A stretch of DNA of 41,751 nt from Bdellovibrionales bacterium Ga0074137 (GTDB lineage Bacteria; Bdellovibrionota; Bdellovibrionia; Bdellovibrionales; JAMPXM01). A program made the translations under genes and the position numbers. Shown here one piece after another: positions 32,294 to 40,234 of the stretch. Each line of letters starts with the position of its first letter. Position 1 is the stretch's first letter. The DNA lies in contig LNDT01000025.1 of assembly GCA_001464715.1 (NCBI GenBank), positions 150,612 to 192,362 of the forward strand, in the 5' to 3' direction. The notes under the pieces are model-generated. The model searched no databases and was not told where the DNA came from. It saw nothing but the letters and a program-made list of their open reading frames with translations.

Positions 32294-32875
32294 TTGAAGC
32301 AAGATATTGATTTCATTATAAATTATGAATTTCATCGGATTCGCCCGGCAGCTGTAAAGGACCTCTCAAATCTTCATCGCCTTATTAACTCTGGCTACCG
32401 TGGCGATAGCTCTCGTTTAGGGTGGACGACCGAGGCTGATTTCATCGGCGGCCAGCGCATTGATGAGGAGAGGCTTATGGAACTCATCAATAGCCCCACG
32501 CAGTGTCTACTGTGCCTTGAAACCAAATCCGGCGATCTTGTGGGGACGGTAACCTTAGAGAAAATCGAGGTGAGTGGCGGTTCAACTTCGAGTGCCGGAT
32601 GCTATCTGGGGATGCTGACGGTCGATCCTCGCACACAAGCCAAAGGCCTCGGACGAACACTTCTTGAAGGATCAGAAGTCTTGGCGGCACGGTGGGGGGC
32701 TAAATTTATGAAGCTTACCGTGATTCAAATTCGGACCGAACTTATGGATTGGTATTTAAGGCGCGGTTACGTGAAGACGGGTGAGACCGAATCCTTCCCT
32801 TATGGAGATGTTCGTTTTGGTGAGCCGACCAGAGATGATCTGCATTTTGTCGTTTTCAAAAAAATGCTGAATTAG
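32294..32875 (+). CDS. GNAT-family N-acetyltransferase
   Basis: A 193-residue cytosolic enzyme that would transfer an acetyl group from acetyl-CoA. The conserved GNAT core shows IRPAAVKDLSNLHRLINSGYRG at the N-terminus, the beta-4 strand YLGMLTVDPRTQAKGLGRTLL, where QAKGLGRTL (about 115-123) is the pyrophosphate loop Q/R-x-x-G-x-G/A, and LMDWYLRRGYVKTGE near the end. The start is TTG at 32294, with AAGAAGGTG just upstream. The acceptor cannot be inferred. The gene is divergent from the lipoprotein gene, with about 170 bp between that include a TTGACA (32237-32242) lacking a good -10. It ends 12 bp from the convergent rlmI-like gene. Confidence 0.82.
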   Translation: MKQDIDFIINYEFHRIRPAAVKDLSNLHRLINSGYRGDSSRLGWTTEADFIGGQRIDEERLMELINSPTQCLLCLETKSGDLVGTVTLEKIEVSGGSTSSAGCYLGMLTVDPRTQAKGLGRTLLEGSEVLAARWGAKFMKLTVIQIRTELMDWYLRRGYVKTGETESFPYGDVRFGEPTRDDLHFVVFKKMLN

Positions 32876-32892
32876 TAAAGCCCTGAATTAGT
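32867..32892. repeat. short direct repeat carrying both convergent stop codons
   Basis: CTGAATTAGT occurs at 32867-32876 and again at 32883-32892. The first copy contains the TAG stop of the acetyltransferase gene. The second contains TTA, the TAA stop of the convergent methyltransferase gene. A local duplication could have created one of the two gene ends. Confidence 0.5.
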
Positions 32893-34102
32893 CCAACCAT
32901 AGATGCACATACTTTAAATAGCGAAGTTCAGGGCAAGCATGGGGAAACGGGTGGTCGGCCCCTTGTCCCGAAACGCGTGCAATTTGGCCGCGTCGCCGGG
33001 CGACCGAAAGAGCGTCACTGATGATTTTGAAAAAGTCCTCAAAAGAGATGTGACTTGAACAAGAGCTCAGAGAAAGTTCGCCAGCGGATTTTACCTTTCG
33101 GGCCGCGATCGCGAAGAGTTCCGTGTATTTTTGAATCGCGATTTCTTTTCGGTCCTCAGAATGCCCCATCGACGGTGGGTCGACAATGACGTGATCCCAA
33201 GTGTCTTGACTGGTTTTAACGAAATCAAAAACGTCCACGGCAAGACCTTCATGCGAGCCACTTTTTAGTCCATTCAATTCCCAGTTCTTTTTCGAAGCAT
33301 CGATAGCTCCTTGCGAGATGTCGACACTCACGACTTTTTCCGCGCCACCAAGTCCGGCCGATACCGAAAAACCTCCGGTGTAGCTGAAAAGATTGAGAAC
33401 AGATTTCCCCTTTGAACCTTCGCGCACATAAAAACGGTTCTCTCGTTGATCAAGAAAAAATCCCGTCTTCTGACCTTTTTCTAGATTCACTTCAAAAAGA
33501 GCGCCGTGCTCTTTTACGACGACACTGAGGTCCGTCGTTTCGACAGCGTCGCCGGCAATGTGTGCAATCGTTCGCTCAGAACTGCGGCGAGTTTTTTCGA
33601 CCACCGTTTTGACCGGAAGATTTTCAAGAAGCCAATCGGCGATTCCATTAATCCCGCCAACAGTGTCGGTGTTCCAAAACTCTTGTGGCCCCGTTCCATC
33701 AAACTGAAGAACGGCAATGTCGCCATACCTGTCGCAGACGAGTCCTGGAAGAAGATCGCCTTCACCATTGAACATTCGGAAAGCGCTAGTTTCACTATGA
33801 GAGTGCCCACGGGTAGCAAGTAGGGTCTCACGCAGTGCTTTTGATCGTAGGTAGCGCCGTTCGAAAAAACCGTTGGTCTTGGACGGCGGAGCCGAGTCGG
33901 TACTGAGGATTCGCAACGCGAGGGGACTGTGTGGATCATAAATCGCCCAAGCTAGATCTTCGTTTTTCGAATCTAAAACTCGGGCCAAAGTTGCGGATGA
34001 AACGTCAACGACCGGCGCTATTGCTTCTTTGTAAACCCAAGGATGACCTTGTTGAATCGACTTCCTCAGGTTTCGCGTGAGCCGGACTTTGAGTTTCGAC
34101 AT
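32888..34102 (-). CDS. rlmI: class I SAM-dependent rRNA methyltransferase, RlmI-like
   Basis: RlmI methylates C1962 of 23S rRNA (m5C). The 404 residues have an N-terminal PUA-like domain (KVRLTRNLRKSIQQGHPWVYKEAI and WAIYDPHSPLALRIL), a central domain with FRMFNGEGDLLPGLVCDRYGD, and a Rossmann methyltransferase domain. GQKTGFFLDQRENR precedes motif I VLNLFSYTGGFSVSAGLGGA; VVSVDIS is the acidic loop, HVIVDPPS is motif IV, and LSSCSSHIS carries the late cysteine motif. All are hallmarks of the RlmI/RlmK family. Orthology to RlmI itself is inferred. It starts 3 bp after the stop of an exported unknown protein, so the two are probably cotranscribed. Confidence 0.88.
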   Translation of the reverse strand: MSKLKVRLTRNLRKSIQQGHPWVYKEAIAPVVDVSSATLARVLDSKNEDLAWAIYDPHSPLALRILSTDSAPPSKTNGFFERRYLRSKALRETLLATRGHSHSETSAFRMFNGEGDLLPGLVCDRYGDIAVLQFDGTGPQEFWNTDTVGGINGIADWLLENLPVKTVVEKTRRSSERTIAHIAGDAVETTDLSVVVKEHGALFEVNLEKGQKTGFFLDQRENRFYVREGSKGKSVLNLFSYTGGFSVSAGLGGAEKVVSVDISQGAIDASKKNWELNGLKSGSHEGLAVDVFDFVKTSQDTWDHVIVDPPSMGHSEDRKEIAIQKYTELFAIAARKVKSAGELSLSSCSSHISFEDFFKIISDALSVARRRGQIARVSGQGADHPFPHACPELRYLKYVHLWLD

Positions 34103-34105
34103 CGC

Positions 34106-34570
34106 TTAAAAAACGCCTGTCGAAAACATCACGGTGAAAGCCGATAGCGTCTGAGAAAGCGCCTCACGAAGAGATTTTCCCGGAGGAAATTGCGCCATCA
34201 GTTCGCCAGTGACGAGGCCTTCTGAAATCGAAGTATCAGCAAACGTCTCCATACAGCCTTTAATTACTTTTTCCGGGGTTGGTTTTCCGCCAGAAACTCC
34301 GTACGTCGCCGCGGCTGTATCGCAGAAACCGTTGGCCGCCACTGCATCGGCAACAAGAGCGGTAGCGATTTTTTCCATTTTCTCTTCGTCTGTCAGTTGA
34401 CCGCTAGCTGCGGCCAGAACCGCTTCGATTTCAGCCACCGTCGACTCGTTGAGAAGGACTATTTTTTGTCCGTTCATTTCAGTGACATCGTTCGCGAAAG
34501 ACAGTGCTGGAAACGAAAGACTCGCGAAGACCATTAGAGTTACCAGATTCTGTGTCAGTCGATTTGTCAT
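34106..34570 (-). CDS. exported protein of unknown function
   Basis: A 154-residue periplasmic protein with a signal peptide cut after LSFA (about residue 26). The mature part is alpha-helical and alanine-rich. It has two cysteines (GFCDTAAAT and KGCMETFAD) about 30 residues apart that may form a disulfide, and a KPTPEKVIKGC stretch. AAAGGACG lies ten bases before the ATG at 34570. The stop is 3 bp before the methyltransferase start, an odd pairing of an exported protein and an rRNA enzyme. No family was recognised. Confidence 0.65.
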   Translation of the reverse strand: MTNRLTQNLVTLMVFASLSFPALSFANDVTEMNGQKIVLLNESTVAEIEAVLAAASGQLTDEEKMEKIATALVADAVAANGFCDTAAATYGVSGGKPTPEKVIKGCMETFADTSISEGLVTGELMAQFPPGKSLREALSQTLSAFTVMFSTGVF

Positions 34571-34802
34571 TGGGTTTACGTCCTTTGCCAGAGTGGTTTA
34601 TGAAATGAGGCAGGTTTTTCGTAGCACATTTTCTCGGGATTGCCACACACTGCGGTTAATAGGGCTCATAAGCTCTTGTGATCACATCTCAAAATCGATG
34701 AATTATCTACGGAGCCCTCAGGCTTTTTGATCTTGGGCAATGCTGGTTCTTGAATATTCAAAGGAGACCTGACAAGAGTCGGCCAGCGAGAGGGGTCCCG
34801 CG
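34571..34802. promoter_or_regulatory. divergent control region with palindromes
   Basis: The 232-bp gap between two divergently read exported-protein genes contains TTGAATATTCAA (34750-34761, perfect palindrome) followed directly by AGGAG. An inverted pair AGGGCTC (34661-34667) and GAGCCCT (34712-34718) is present. A mini-hairpin AGCC-CTCA-GGCT (34713-34724) runs into TTTT and looks like a weak attenuator on the plus strand. GAGAGGGG just before 34803 is the ribosome-binding site. Confidence 0.4.
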
Positions 34803-35498
34803 ATGCTTAAAAAACTACCTAAGAAACTTCGAGTCCAATCATCACTGTCTCAGATTCTGATCCTTGCTCTGACGATGGGACCGATTTTTACCGGACTCCT
34901 CAGTCCCTCTTTTGCGGCGGCCGCTGACGCAAAAGTATTGATCCTGGGCGCGGAAGTCGTGGACGCAGAAACGGGACAGCGTTTGCAGGCCATATTAAAT
35001 CCATCGGGCGAAGTAAAGATGACCTTCACAACATGGGGCATCTCTTTAAGTTATGAGGGAGCGGACAACAAAACTGCGTCCGTCGCACTTCATGCTGATT
35101 TTTCTGAAGCTGCTACGGATGAGAAGGAAGCAGGTGTAAACCTTCGTAACCGTATGTTGAACGACATGCTTCGAGCAGGCGGAAGTATCCAGGCCGGAGA
35201 TGTCATTAAAACAATGCCAGAGCAGTTGGCCGCCGAAGGAATTAAAGTCGGACTTTCTTTCAACACGAAAAATCGCACGGGTTTCGTCATTTCAGACTTT
35301 GGATTTAGCGAAGTTATGGTCCACGCCGAGGGGAAGCCACGCCTATCGCTCCACCAAATCGTGAAGAATATTATTTCGAGTCGAGTGGATCAGCAATTGG
35401 CGATGATGGCAGCTGCGAGAGCCGCCCAAGCTCCGATCACCGCAGAAACTGTTCAGCTGCGAATGTGTCAGGCGATGTTCAAGTCGACAGCGCCGTAA
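34803..35498 (+). CDS. exported protein of unknown function
   Basis: A 231-residue protein with a long basic signal peptide (about 1-40; ILILALTMGPIFTGLLSPSFAAAA). The mature part has mixed alpha/beta content, starting KVLILGAEVVDAETGQRLQAILNPSGEVKMTF (described in pieces), then helical segments such as VNLRNRMLNDMLRAGGSIQAGDVIKTMPEQLAAEG. Only one cysteine is present, near the end. GAGAGGGG seven bases before the ATG gives a confident start. It is convergent with the PPC-domain lipoprotein gene with only 2 bp between stops. I did not recognise a family, and its pairing with the divergent exported protein may be functional. Confidence 0.65.
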   Translation: MLKKLPKKLRVQSSLSQILILALTMGPIFTGLLSPSFAAAADAKVLILGAEVVDAETGQRLQAILNPSGEVKMTFTTWGISLSYEGADNKTASVALHADFSEAATDEKEAGVNLRNRMLNDMLRAGGSIQAGDVIKTMPEQLAAEGIKVGLSFNTKNRTGFVISDFGFSEVMVHAEGKPRLSLHQIVKNIISSRVDQQLAMMAAARAAQAPITAETVQLRMCQAMFKSTAP

Positions 35499-35500
35499 TT

Positions 35501-36025
35501 TCAATGGGCTTGAATAACGAGTTCGTTAAAACCAGTGGCGGGATCCAGCTTTCGAAGGAACTCGCGGTCCGGTAATTCTAAGATGACGAGTTCAAGTGTC
35601 GTGTAAACGATATTCCCGTCAAGCACATGACCGCCTGTTGTAACGCCTTTGTTATCGGAAACGCTGGCGTGAATGTGAACGCCAGATTCTGACAAGAGGC
35701 CAGAGAGCGACACTATTTCAAATCGGCCTTCTTTTTTTGCGCCGTTCTTCTGATCCGCAAATCGCAAATGATAAGTCGTTAAGCTACCAACGGCGCTAAC
35801 GATCGAAGCGGCCTTCCATTTGCCATCGGTTGCGGCTTTTGTGAGTGCGCTACGAACATCGGTTCCGGGTCCGAACCGTAATGCGTGGAATTTAGCTTCG
35901 GAATGAACAGGCTGTACTCCAGAAATTGAAGCGCACCCCGAGGCGCAGAGTGTGCTGAAAAAGAGGCCGGCAAGGCCAGCGCTAAAGCGTAAAAAGGTTT
36001 TTGCTTTGAATGATTTATTCGGCAT
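35501..36025 (-). CDS. lipoprotein carrying a PPC/DUF296 domain
   Basis: A 174-residue protein with a signal peptide and lipobox CASGC, with the lipidated cysteine near residue 31. Residues about 44-165 match the PPC (DUF296) fold: FHALRFGPGTDVRSALTKAA, AASIVSAVGSLTTYHLRFAD, FEIVSLSGLLSESGVHIHASVSD, and GGHVLDGNIVYTTLELVI. GVHIHASVSD followed by GGHVL is the family's histidine-rich centre. PPC domains are normally cytosolic or attached to AT-hooks in plant nuclei, so an exported, lipid-anchored copy is unusual. The domain forms trimers; its ligand is unknown. The ATG is at 36025 and the promoter gap is shared with the oxygenase-like gene. Confidence 0.78.
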   Translation of the reverse strand: MPNKSFKAKTFLRFSAGLAGLFFSTLCASGCASISGVQPVHSEAKFHALRFGPGTDVRSALTKAATDGKWKAASIVSAVGSLTTYHLRFADQKNGAKKEGRFEIVSLSGLLSESGVHIHASVSDNKGVTTGGHVLDGNIVYTTLELVILELPDREFLRKLDPATGFNELVIQAH

Positions 36026-36079
36026 GCGACCAGCTAGCAGTTTTTCCCGTAAAAGCGAACGGCAATTCCAGGGCTTTAC

Positions 36080-36098
36080 GGCGCTCTGCGGGAGCGCC
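36080..36098. repeat. GC-rich hairpin in a divergent promoter gap
   Basis: GGCGCTC (36080-36086) and GAGCGCC (36092-36098) pair perfectly around TGCGG. AGGGC (36070-36074) and GCCCT (36096-36100) offer a competing pairing. It sits 35 bp before the oxygenase-like gene, so it would be in its 5' leader, or act as an operator. No T-run follows it. Confidence 0.45.
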
Positions 36099-36133
36099 CT
36101 CGGGCACGATTTCTGAACGGGGTTATTATCACT

Positions 36134-36973
36134 GTGAAATTCAAAACGCGCGAGATCCCACTTCGAACACTTTTTAAGGCCGTCGGCCTGGCTCTTCTGC
36201 TATCGGTTTTTGGTGGGTTTTTCGAGTCGTCGGTAGGGGCCGCAAAAACTTGCCCCGAACTATTTAAAGAGCACCGGGCGCGGGCCTCGAAGCCTTCCCC
36301 TGAAGTTCGACCCATGCTTCCGAAGCGTGGTTCGGCCGAGTATTTAAAGATCGTCAACAGCGTTCGCGAGCAGATCGAAAAAAAATCCTATGCCGTTATT
36401 AATCTCGAACATGTTTTCACAGAAAGCTTCGGCCAAGCTTGGTTTCAGTCGATGCCGAACAAAGTTTCGTCGCAACTTTACGGGGACGAATTTCTTTATG
36501 AAAGCCCCGCGGGCCAAGTCCGCGTGCCTATTTCAAAAAATCATGAGCAGTCGGTCGCGCAGTTTCAAGAATGGTTCTCACATCTCATTCAAGACGCCAG
36601 TGGCTATCAAATTGAAAGTGGCTATACGGGCGTGAGACTCAGCACTGAAACTGAAAGAGGGATGAATTTTGACCGGTGGCATCCTGACGGACATGCGTGG
36701 ACTGTTTCGATGGCTGCTGTCGGTATCGGCACTGAAGGCTTGGGGCCAATTCCACAGGGATTTTCAATGGCAAGGGCCCCAACAATCGTCGGTGGTGATA
36801 TAGATTGGGCGAAAGTTTGCGTCGGCTGTCGGCCGTTTACGGTCCCACGCGGGCATGCATTGATAATCTCAGGCAAGAATAACAGAGAAGCCGAATCAAA
36901 GTTTCCGCCACTGATTCACCGAAGTCCGCTGGAGTTCGGTGAGCGACTTTTATTCATAAGCCGCTACCAATAA
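36134..36973 (+). CDS. exported protein resembling a 2-oxoglutarate/Fe(II)-type oxygenase
   Basis: A 279-residue protein. The N-terminal hydrophobic stretch (about 14-37, ending SSVGAA) is a signal peptide or anchor. The C-terminal half carries the spacing of a double-stranded beta-helix oxygenase: H183-x-D185 in RWHPDGHAW, a distal H262 in PLIHRSPLEFGER, and R271 nine residues later, where the 2OG-binding Arg is expected. Strands SMAAVGIGTEG, FTVPRGHALIISG and RLLFISRY fit the core. If right, the enzyme would act outside the cytosol, where 2-oxoglutarate is scarce, so a different co-substrate or a cytosolic membrane-tethered form must be considered. The start is GTG at 36134 with a weak ribosome-binding site. 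The match is by motif spacing only. Confidence 0.6.
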   Translation: MKFKTREIPLRTLFKAVGLALLLSVFGGFFESSVGAAKTCPELFKEHRARASKPSPEVRPMLPKRGSAEYLKIVNSVREQIEKKSYAVINLEHVFTESFGQAWFQSMPNKVSSQLYGDEFLYESPAGQVRVPISKNHEQSVAQFQEWFSHLIQDASGYQIESGYTGVRLSTETERGMNFDRWHPDGHAWTVSMAAVGIGTEGLGPIPQGFSMARAPTIVGGDIDWAKVCVGCRPFTVPRGHALIISGKNNREAESKFPPLIHRSPLEFGERLLFISRYQ

Positions 36974-36986
36974 TTCTGCTCAGGAC

Positions 36987-37646
36987 TCAGTTTCGGGTCC
37001 AAACGATTTCGTCCGGCTGATCTGAATTAAGTTCGAACTTCATGTTTCGGCACTGCCTGAGGTCGCGTGTTTTCCAAAGCTTTAGGCACGCATCTTCGAT
37101 TTTCATTTTTCTAAGCGAATTTTCAAACTTTTCAATCTCTGCGGCCGTCCAAATTGAGGCTGGATCAGAAACGGTCGTCTTCTTCATTGCCGCGATTTGA
37201 CTGTCTTTTGTTTGATGAAGCGCCATTGGGCTGACGGAGCCGGTGAATTTCATTTTGCGCCCGGGTGGCGCCATCGCTGTTATGTGAAGAATGAAATTAA
37301 GTGCCTTTGGACCGATCACGCGACCGCCATCGATTGTGGCGACTTCTCCTGACCGAACGGCTTTCGCGAAAAGAGTTATGAAAACCGGGTCTTCCAGAGT
37401 GAGGCTACCAATCGCGATGTGCGCGCCGTCGGCCCGAAGCACGACTTCGTGCCGCAGTGTCTGATCCCACTGCGAGTGAATGTGCGTGTACATTCTTTGA
37501 ATCGGCGACTCTGAACGAGCCGGCGAAATTTTCCCGAATTCCTCAGCGCACGGTAAAGCCCGGACGAGACTCGACCAAATTGTCAAAAGCCCCGAAAACA
37601 GGAACATCAAACAATTTTGGGGGAGTCTTTTAAAGCGTCTGTTCAC
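36987..37646 (-). CDS. exported protein of unknown function
   Basis: About 219 residues. The N-terminus from GTG at 37646 (VNRRFKRLPQNCLMFLFSGLLTIWSSLVRALPC) is a good signal sequence. Longer frames to TTG at 37799 would place about 50 unrelated residues in front and run into the divergent gene's leader, so the internal start is preferred, though no strong Shine-Dalgarno is visible. The mature part contains HEVVLRADGAHIAIGSLTLEDPVFITLFAKAVRSG, described in pieces, and two late cysteines (DACLKLW, RQCRNMKF). A 9-bp direct repeat TTCACGCGT (37642-37650 and 37654-37662) overlaps the start. No family was recognised. Confidence 0.55.
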   Translation of the reverse strand: MNRRFKRLPQNCLMFLFSGLLTIWSSLVRALPCAEEFGKISPARSESPIQRMYTHIHSQWDQTLRHEVVLRADGAHIAIGSLTLEDPVFITLFAKAVRSGEVATIDGGRVIGPKALNFILHITAMAPPGRKMKFTGSVSPMALHQTKDSQIAAMKKTTVSDPASIWTAAEIEKFENSLRKMKIEDACLKLWKTRDLRQCRNMKFELNSDQPDEIVWTRN

Positions 37647-37818
37647 GCGTGGCTTCACGCGTCTCTTTTCGGTCTCTCTGGATAAAATCCCGATGCTTCG
37701 GCATTCCCACGCGACCAAGGTCATTTTGGAAGTATCGATGTGAGACATGTAATCTTCTTGTAAAGTCTTTGAAGCACGCTCCAGGGTGGGCACTGACAAG
37801 CCGAAAAAGCAAAGTGCA

Positions 37819-38503
37819 GATGTTCATTAGGAACTTTCAAAACCGCTATCTTTCTCGCGCTCAGCTTAAGCGCACGGTCCTTTGGATCGGTGCGGGCGCG
37901 TGGATTTTGGCAACGTCGGCTCTTGTCACGGTTCTTCATTCGCGACATGTTTTTGGGTTTCAAACGACCAATCCCGCGAACTCTAAGGGATGGCTTAAAG
38001 AGCAAATCGCGAGCTCTGGACCTTCTCTTAAAATAATTCACTTTTTATCGATGGATTGTGGTTGTTCGGCTCAGGTGGCGGAAGCGTTGATCGGGCGGCA
38101 GAGCAGCGATTCATTGAACTCGGTATCCGCGGTTTCGCCAGAGATCGCCGTACTTCTTGTTTCACCTGAATCATCATCGCAAATGAAAAAAGCTGAGGAC
38201 CTTAGCCGAGCGATGACTCTGGCTGGTTACGAGGCGCGAATTTTGGATGAAACCGGAGATCTTCCTGTTCAAGGGGTACCGGCTTTAATGGCCGCGCGAG
38301 GTGGACAAGCCGTTTATCTTGGCGGTTACCTTAAAACTCGTGTCACAAAAGCGTCAGATCTTGTTGTCGAAACGCTGATAGCAGAAATCGAAAGCTCGGG
38401 ATCGGCGAAAGTGCGGCCGATCTTTGGATGTTCAACTTCAAAGTACGTAAGAAAAATTCAGAAACCTGAGTCATGGTTTGGACTTTTAACCGGCAACTTA
38501 TGA
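37819..38503 (+). CDS. membrane-anchored thioredoxin-fold protein with a CGC site
   Basis: About 227 residues. One N-terminal membrane helix (about 19-39) is followed by a thioredoxin-like domain: LKIIHFLSMDCGCSAQ with C80-G-C82, EIAVLLVSPE, then GVPALMAARGGQAVYLGGY with the cis-Pro P154. A conserved-looking PIFGCSTSKYV holds C204. The CxC-S site and late FGC cysteine suggest redox work on the periplasmic side, or metal handling, rather than a normal CxxC exchange. The ATG at 37819 places the helix at the right distance; the longer frame from 37649 is unlikely. It ends 21 bp before a chemotaxis-receptor gene, so the two are probably an operon and may form a redox-sensing pair. Confidence 0.65.
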
Positions 38504-38524
38504 AAACCCAGCAAGTGGAGCGAT

Positions 38525-40006
38525 GTGTTTATGGATACTAAAGTGAATCATTCAAAAACCGATCATAAGCCAGACCATAAAAGTGACGCCGTATCAAACT
38601 ACCGCAGCCAGATTTCAAGTATCACCGCGTGGTTGCTTTTAAGTCATGTGCCGCTGTTTTATCTGGTTGCTTCGATGTCTGGAACTAGCCGAGCGCAAGC
38701 GCTGATTGCGGGGTCTCTGATTGTCTCCGGCGGCGTGATTGCGCGCTATGTTTCACCATCGAGTTTGGCGACCCTCTCGCTTCAGGCATTTTCTTTGATT
38801 GCGTGCTCGGGCCTGCTGATTCATTTGGCCAATGGAATGATCGAGTGGCATTTTCATATCTTCGTTGCGCTGGCGTATTTATCCCTTATGGGTTCCGTCA
38901 TACCCGTGGGAGTCGCAGCTTTGACGGCGGCCGTTCATCACTTGGGTGGCTACTTTTTGTTCCCTTCCAGCGTTTTCAATTACGAAGCGTCGCTTGCAAT
39001 TGTTTTGTTCCACGCGGCCTTCGTTGTTTTCGAGACTGTGGCTGTTGGCTATGTCGCCTTGAGATTTGGCCGTGTCTTAGAAGCACAAGGCTCGACCCTT
39101 TCGCGCATCGTGAACTTAAGCCGAAATCTAGTTGGCGCCACGGACTCGTTGGAAAACCAAACGGAGCGTCTGACGTCGACGACGACGAGTCAGGCCGCAG
39201 CCGTTCAGGAAACTGCGGCGTCTTTGAACGAGATCACCGAAATGCTGGCCATGGCTTTGGAAGTCGTAAAAACGTCGCTCGAAAGTTCGTCGCAAAGTCA
39301 GGAAGCCGCGCTTGCCAGTAAATCAGCCACGCTAAAAACGATTTCAAATTTTGAAAGTTTAGCCGGCGTTCAAGGTGAGCTTGTTCAGTCGATGGATCGA
39401 TCGGTAACTAATATCGATGCCGTTCTAAAAGACATCCAAATGATCAATCAAAAGACGGGCGTCATTAACGAGATCGTATTTCAGACAAAACTTCTTTCCT
39501 TTAACGCTTCAGTCGAAGCGGCTCGCGCAGGGGAGCACGGAAAAGGGTTCGCTGTCGTTGCCGAAGAAGTCGGAAATCTTGCTCGAATGAGCGGTGAAGC
39601 CGCGATCGAAATCGATAAGCTGTTGGCCGCAAGTCTTTCGCGGGTCGGAGCGATGACCAATGAATTGAAATCAGAAGCGAAACGACTTTCTGAACTTAGC
39701 CGAAAGACGACATCTGAGAGTCTTCAAGTCGCCACAGCGACAAGAGAGTCGCTGGAATCTTTGGAAGAGCAAATTCTCGGTTTAGGTCAAAAGCTTCTTC
39801 AGGTCGAAAGATCGTCGATCGAGCAGACAAATGCGGTGGGTGCTATCAACACAGCGATGAGCGAGATCGATCAAGGCACACAAAAGTCCGTCGAAGCCAC
39901 CGACGCCACAAGCCGCGAAACCCGCGGACTCAAGCTTGTCGCCCGCGAGCTCGAAGAGACAGTCTTTGCCATGCAAAAAGCCCTCGGCGAAAAAGCAGCC
40001 AGCTAA
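38525..40006 (+). CDS. methyl-accepting chemotaxis-type signalling protein with multi-helix His-rich membrane sensor
   Basis: A 493-residue protein. About six membrane helices (35-183) form the sensor and there is no large periplasmic domain. Histidines at 100, 109, 111 (EWHFHIF), 138-139 (AVHHLGGYF) and 163 lie in or near helices and could bind a metal or haem; similar HFHxF...HH sensors are found on other signalling proteins. The cytosolic coiled coil carries the MCP tip: NEIVFQTKLLSFNASVEAARAGEHGKGFAVVAEEVGNLA, described as the hairpin core at about 315-355. There is no HAMP domain. It should signal to CheA/CheW. The GTG at 38525 has GTGGAG six bases upstream; ATG at 38531 is possible. The preceding thioredoxin-like gene probably shares its transcript. 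Confidence 0.85.
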   Translation: MFMDTKVNHSKTDHKPDHKSDAVSNYRSQISSITAWLLLSHVPLFYLVASMSGTSRAQALIAGSLIVSGGVIARYVSPSSLATLSLQAFSLIACSGLLIHLANGMIEWHFHIFVALAYLSLMGSVIPVGVAALTAAVHHLGGYFLFPSSVFNYEASLAIVLFHAAFVVFETVAVGYVALRFGRVLEAQGSTLSRIVNLSRNLVGATDSLENQTERLTSTTTSQAAAVQETAASLNEITEMLAMALEVVKTSLESSSQSQEAALASKSATLKTISNFESLAGVQGELVQSMDRSVTNIDAVLKDIQMINQKTGVINEIVFQTKLLSFNASVEAARAGEHGKGFAVVAEEVGNLARMSGEAAIEIDKLLAASLSRVGAMTNELKSEAKRLSELSRKTTSESLQVATATRESLESLEEQILGLGQKLLQVERSSIEQTNAVGAINTAMSEIDQGTQKSVEATDATSRETRGLKLVARELEETVFAMQKALGEKAAS

Positions 40007-40024
40007 TTGTAGGCCGGCAATTCG

Positions 40025-40162
40025 CCAAAACTTCCAAATTAAGGCGACTCGACCTCGAGCGCCCACCGTTCGAGGTCGAACTTTATCTCTGTGAGGTTGA
40101 GGAGGGCGCCCTCGTGCAGATAAAGGCTCAGCGAAAGTTTTGGAGGAAAAGAGAGTTTTTTT
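40025..40162. ncRNA. structured intergenic element, possible RNA
   Basis: Nested inverted repeats suggest a three-way junction. The outer helix is CCAAAACTT (40025-40033) with AAGTTTTGG (40135-40143). Hairpin A is TCGACCTCGA (40049-40058) with TCGAGGTCGA (40070-40079). Hairpin B is CTTTATCT (40081-40088) with AGATAAAG (40118-40125), enclosing the palindrome GAGGGCGCCCTC (40102-40113). A run of seven T's follows at 40156-40162. It lies between the chemotaxis gene and the next exported-protein gene, with no reading frame. It could be a 3' untranslated structure, a small RNA or a cis-regulator. The pairing is seen; the function is inference. Confidence 0.45.
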
Positions 40163-40234
40163 AGTCAAGCACGACTGAAGTCGGTCGAGTTGAGCCGCTA
40201 AGAAATTGCACCGATTAAGCTTTTGGCGGTGTGT

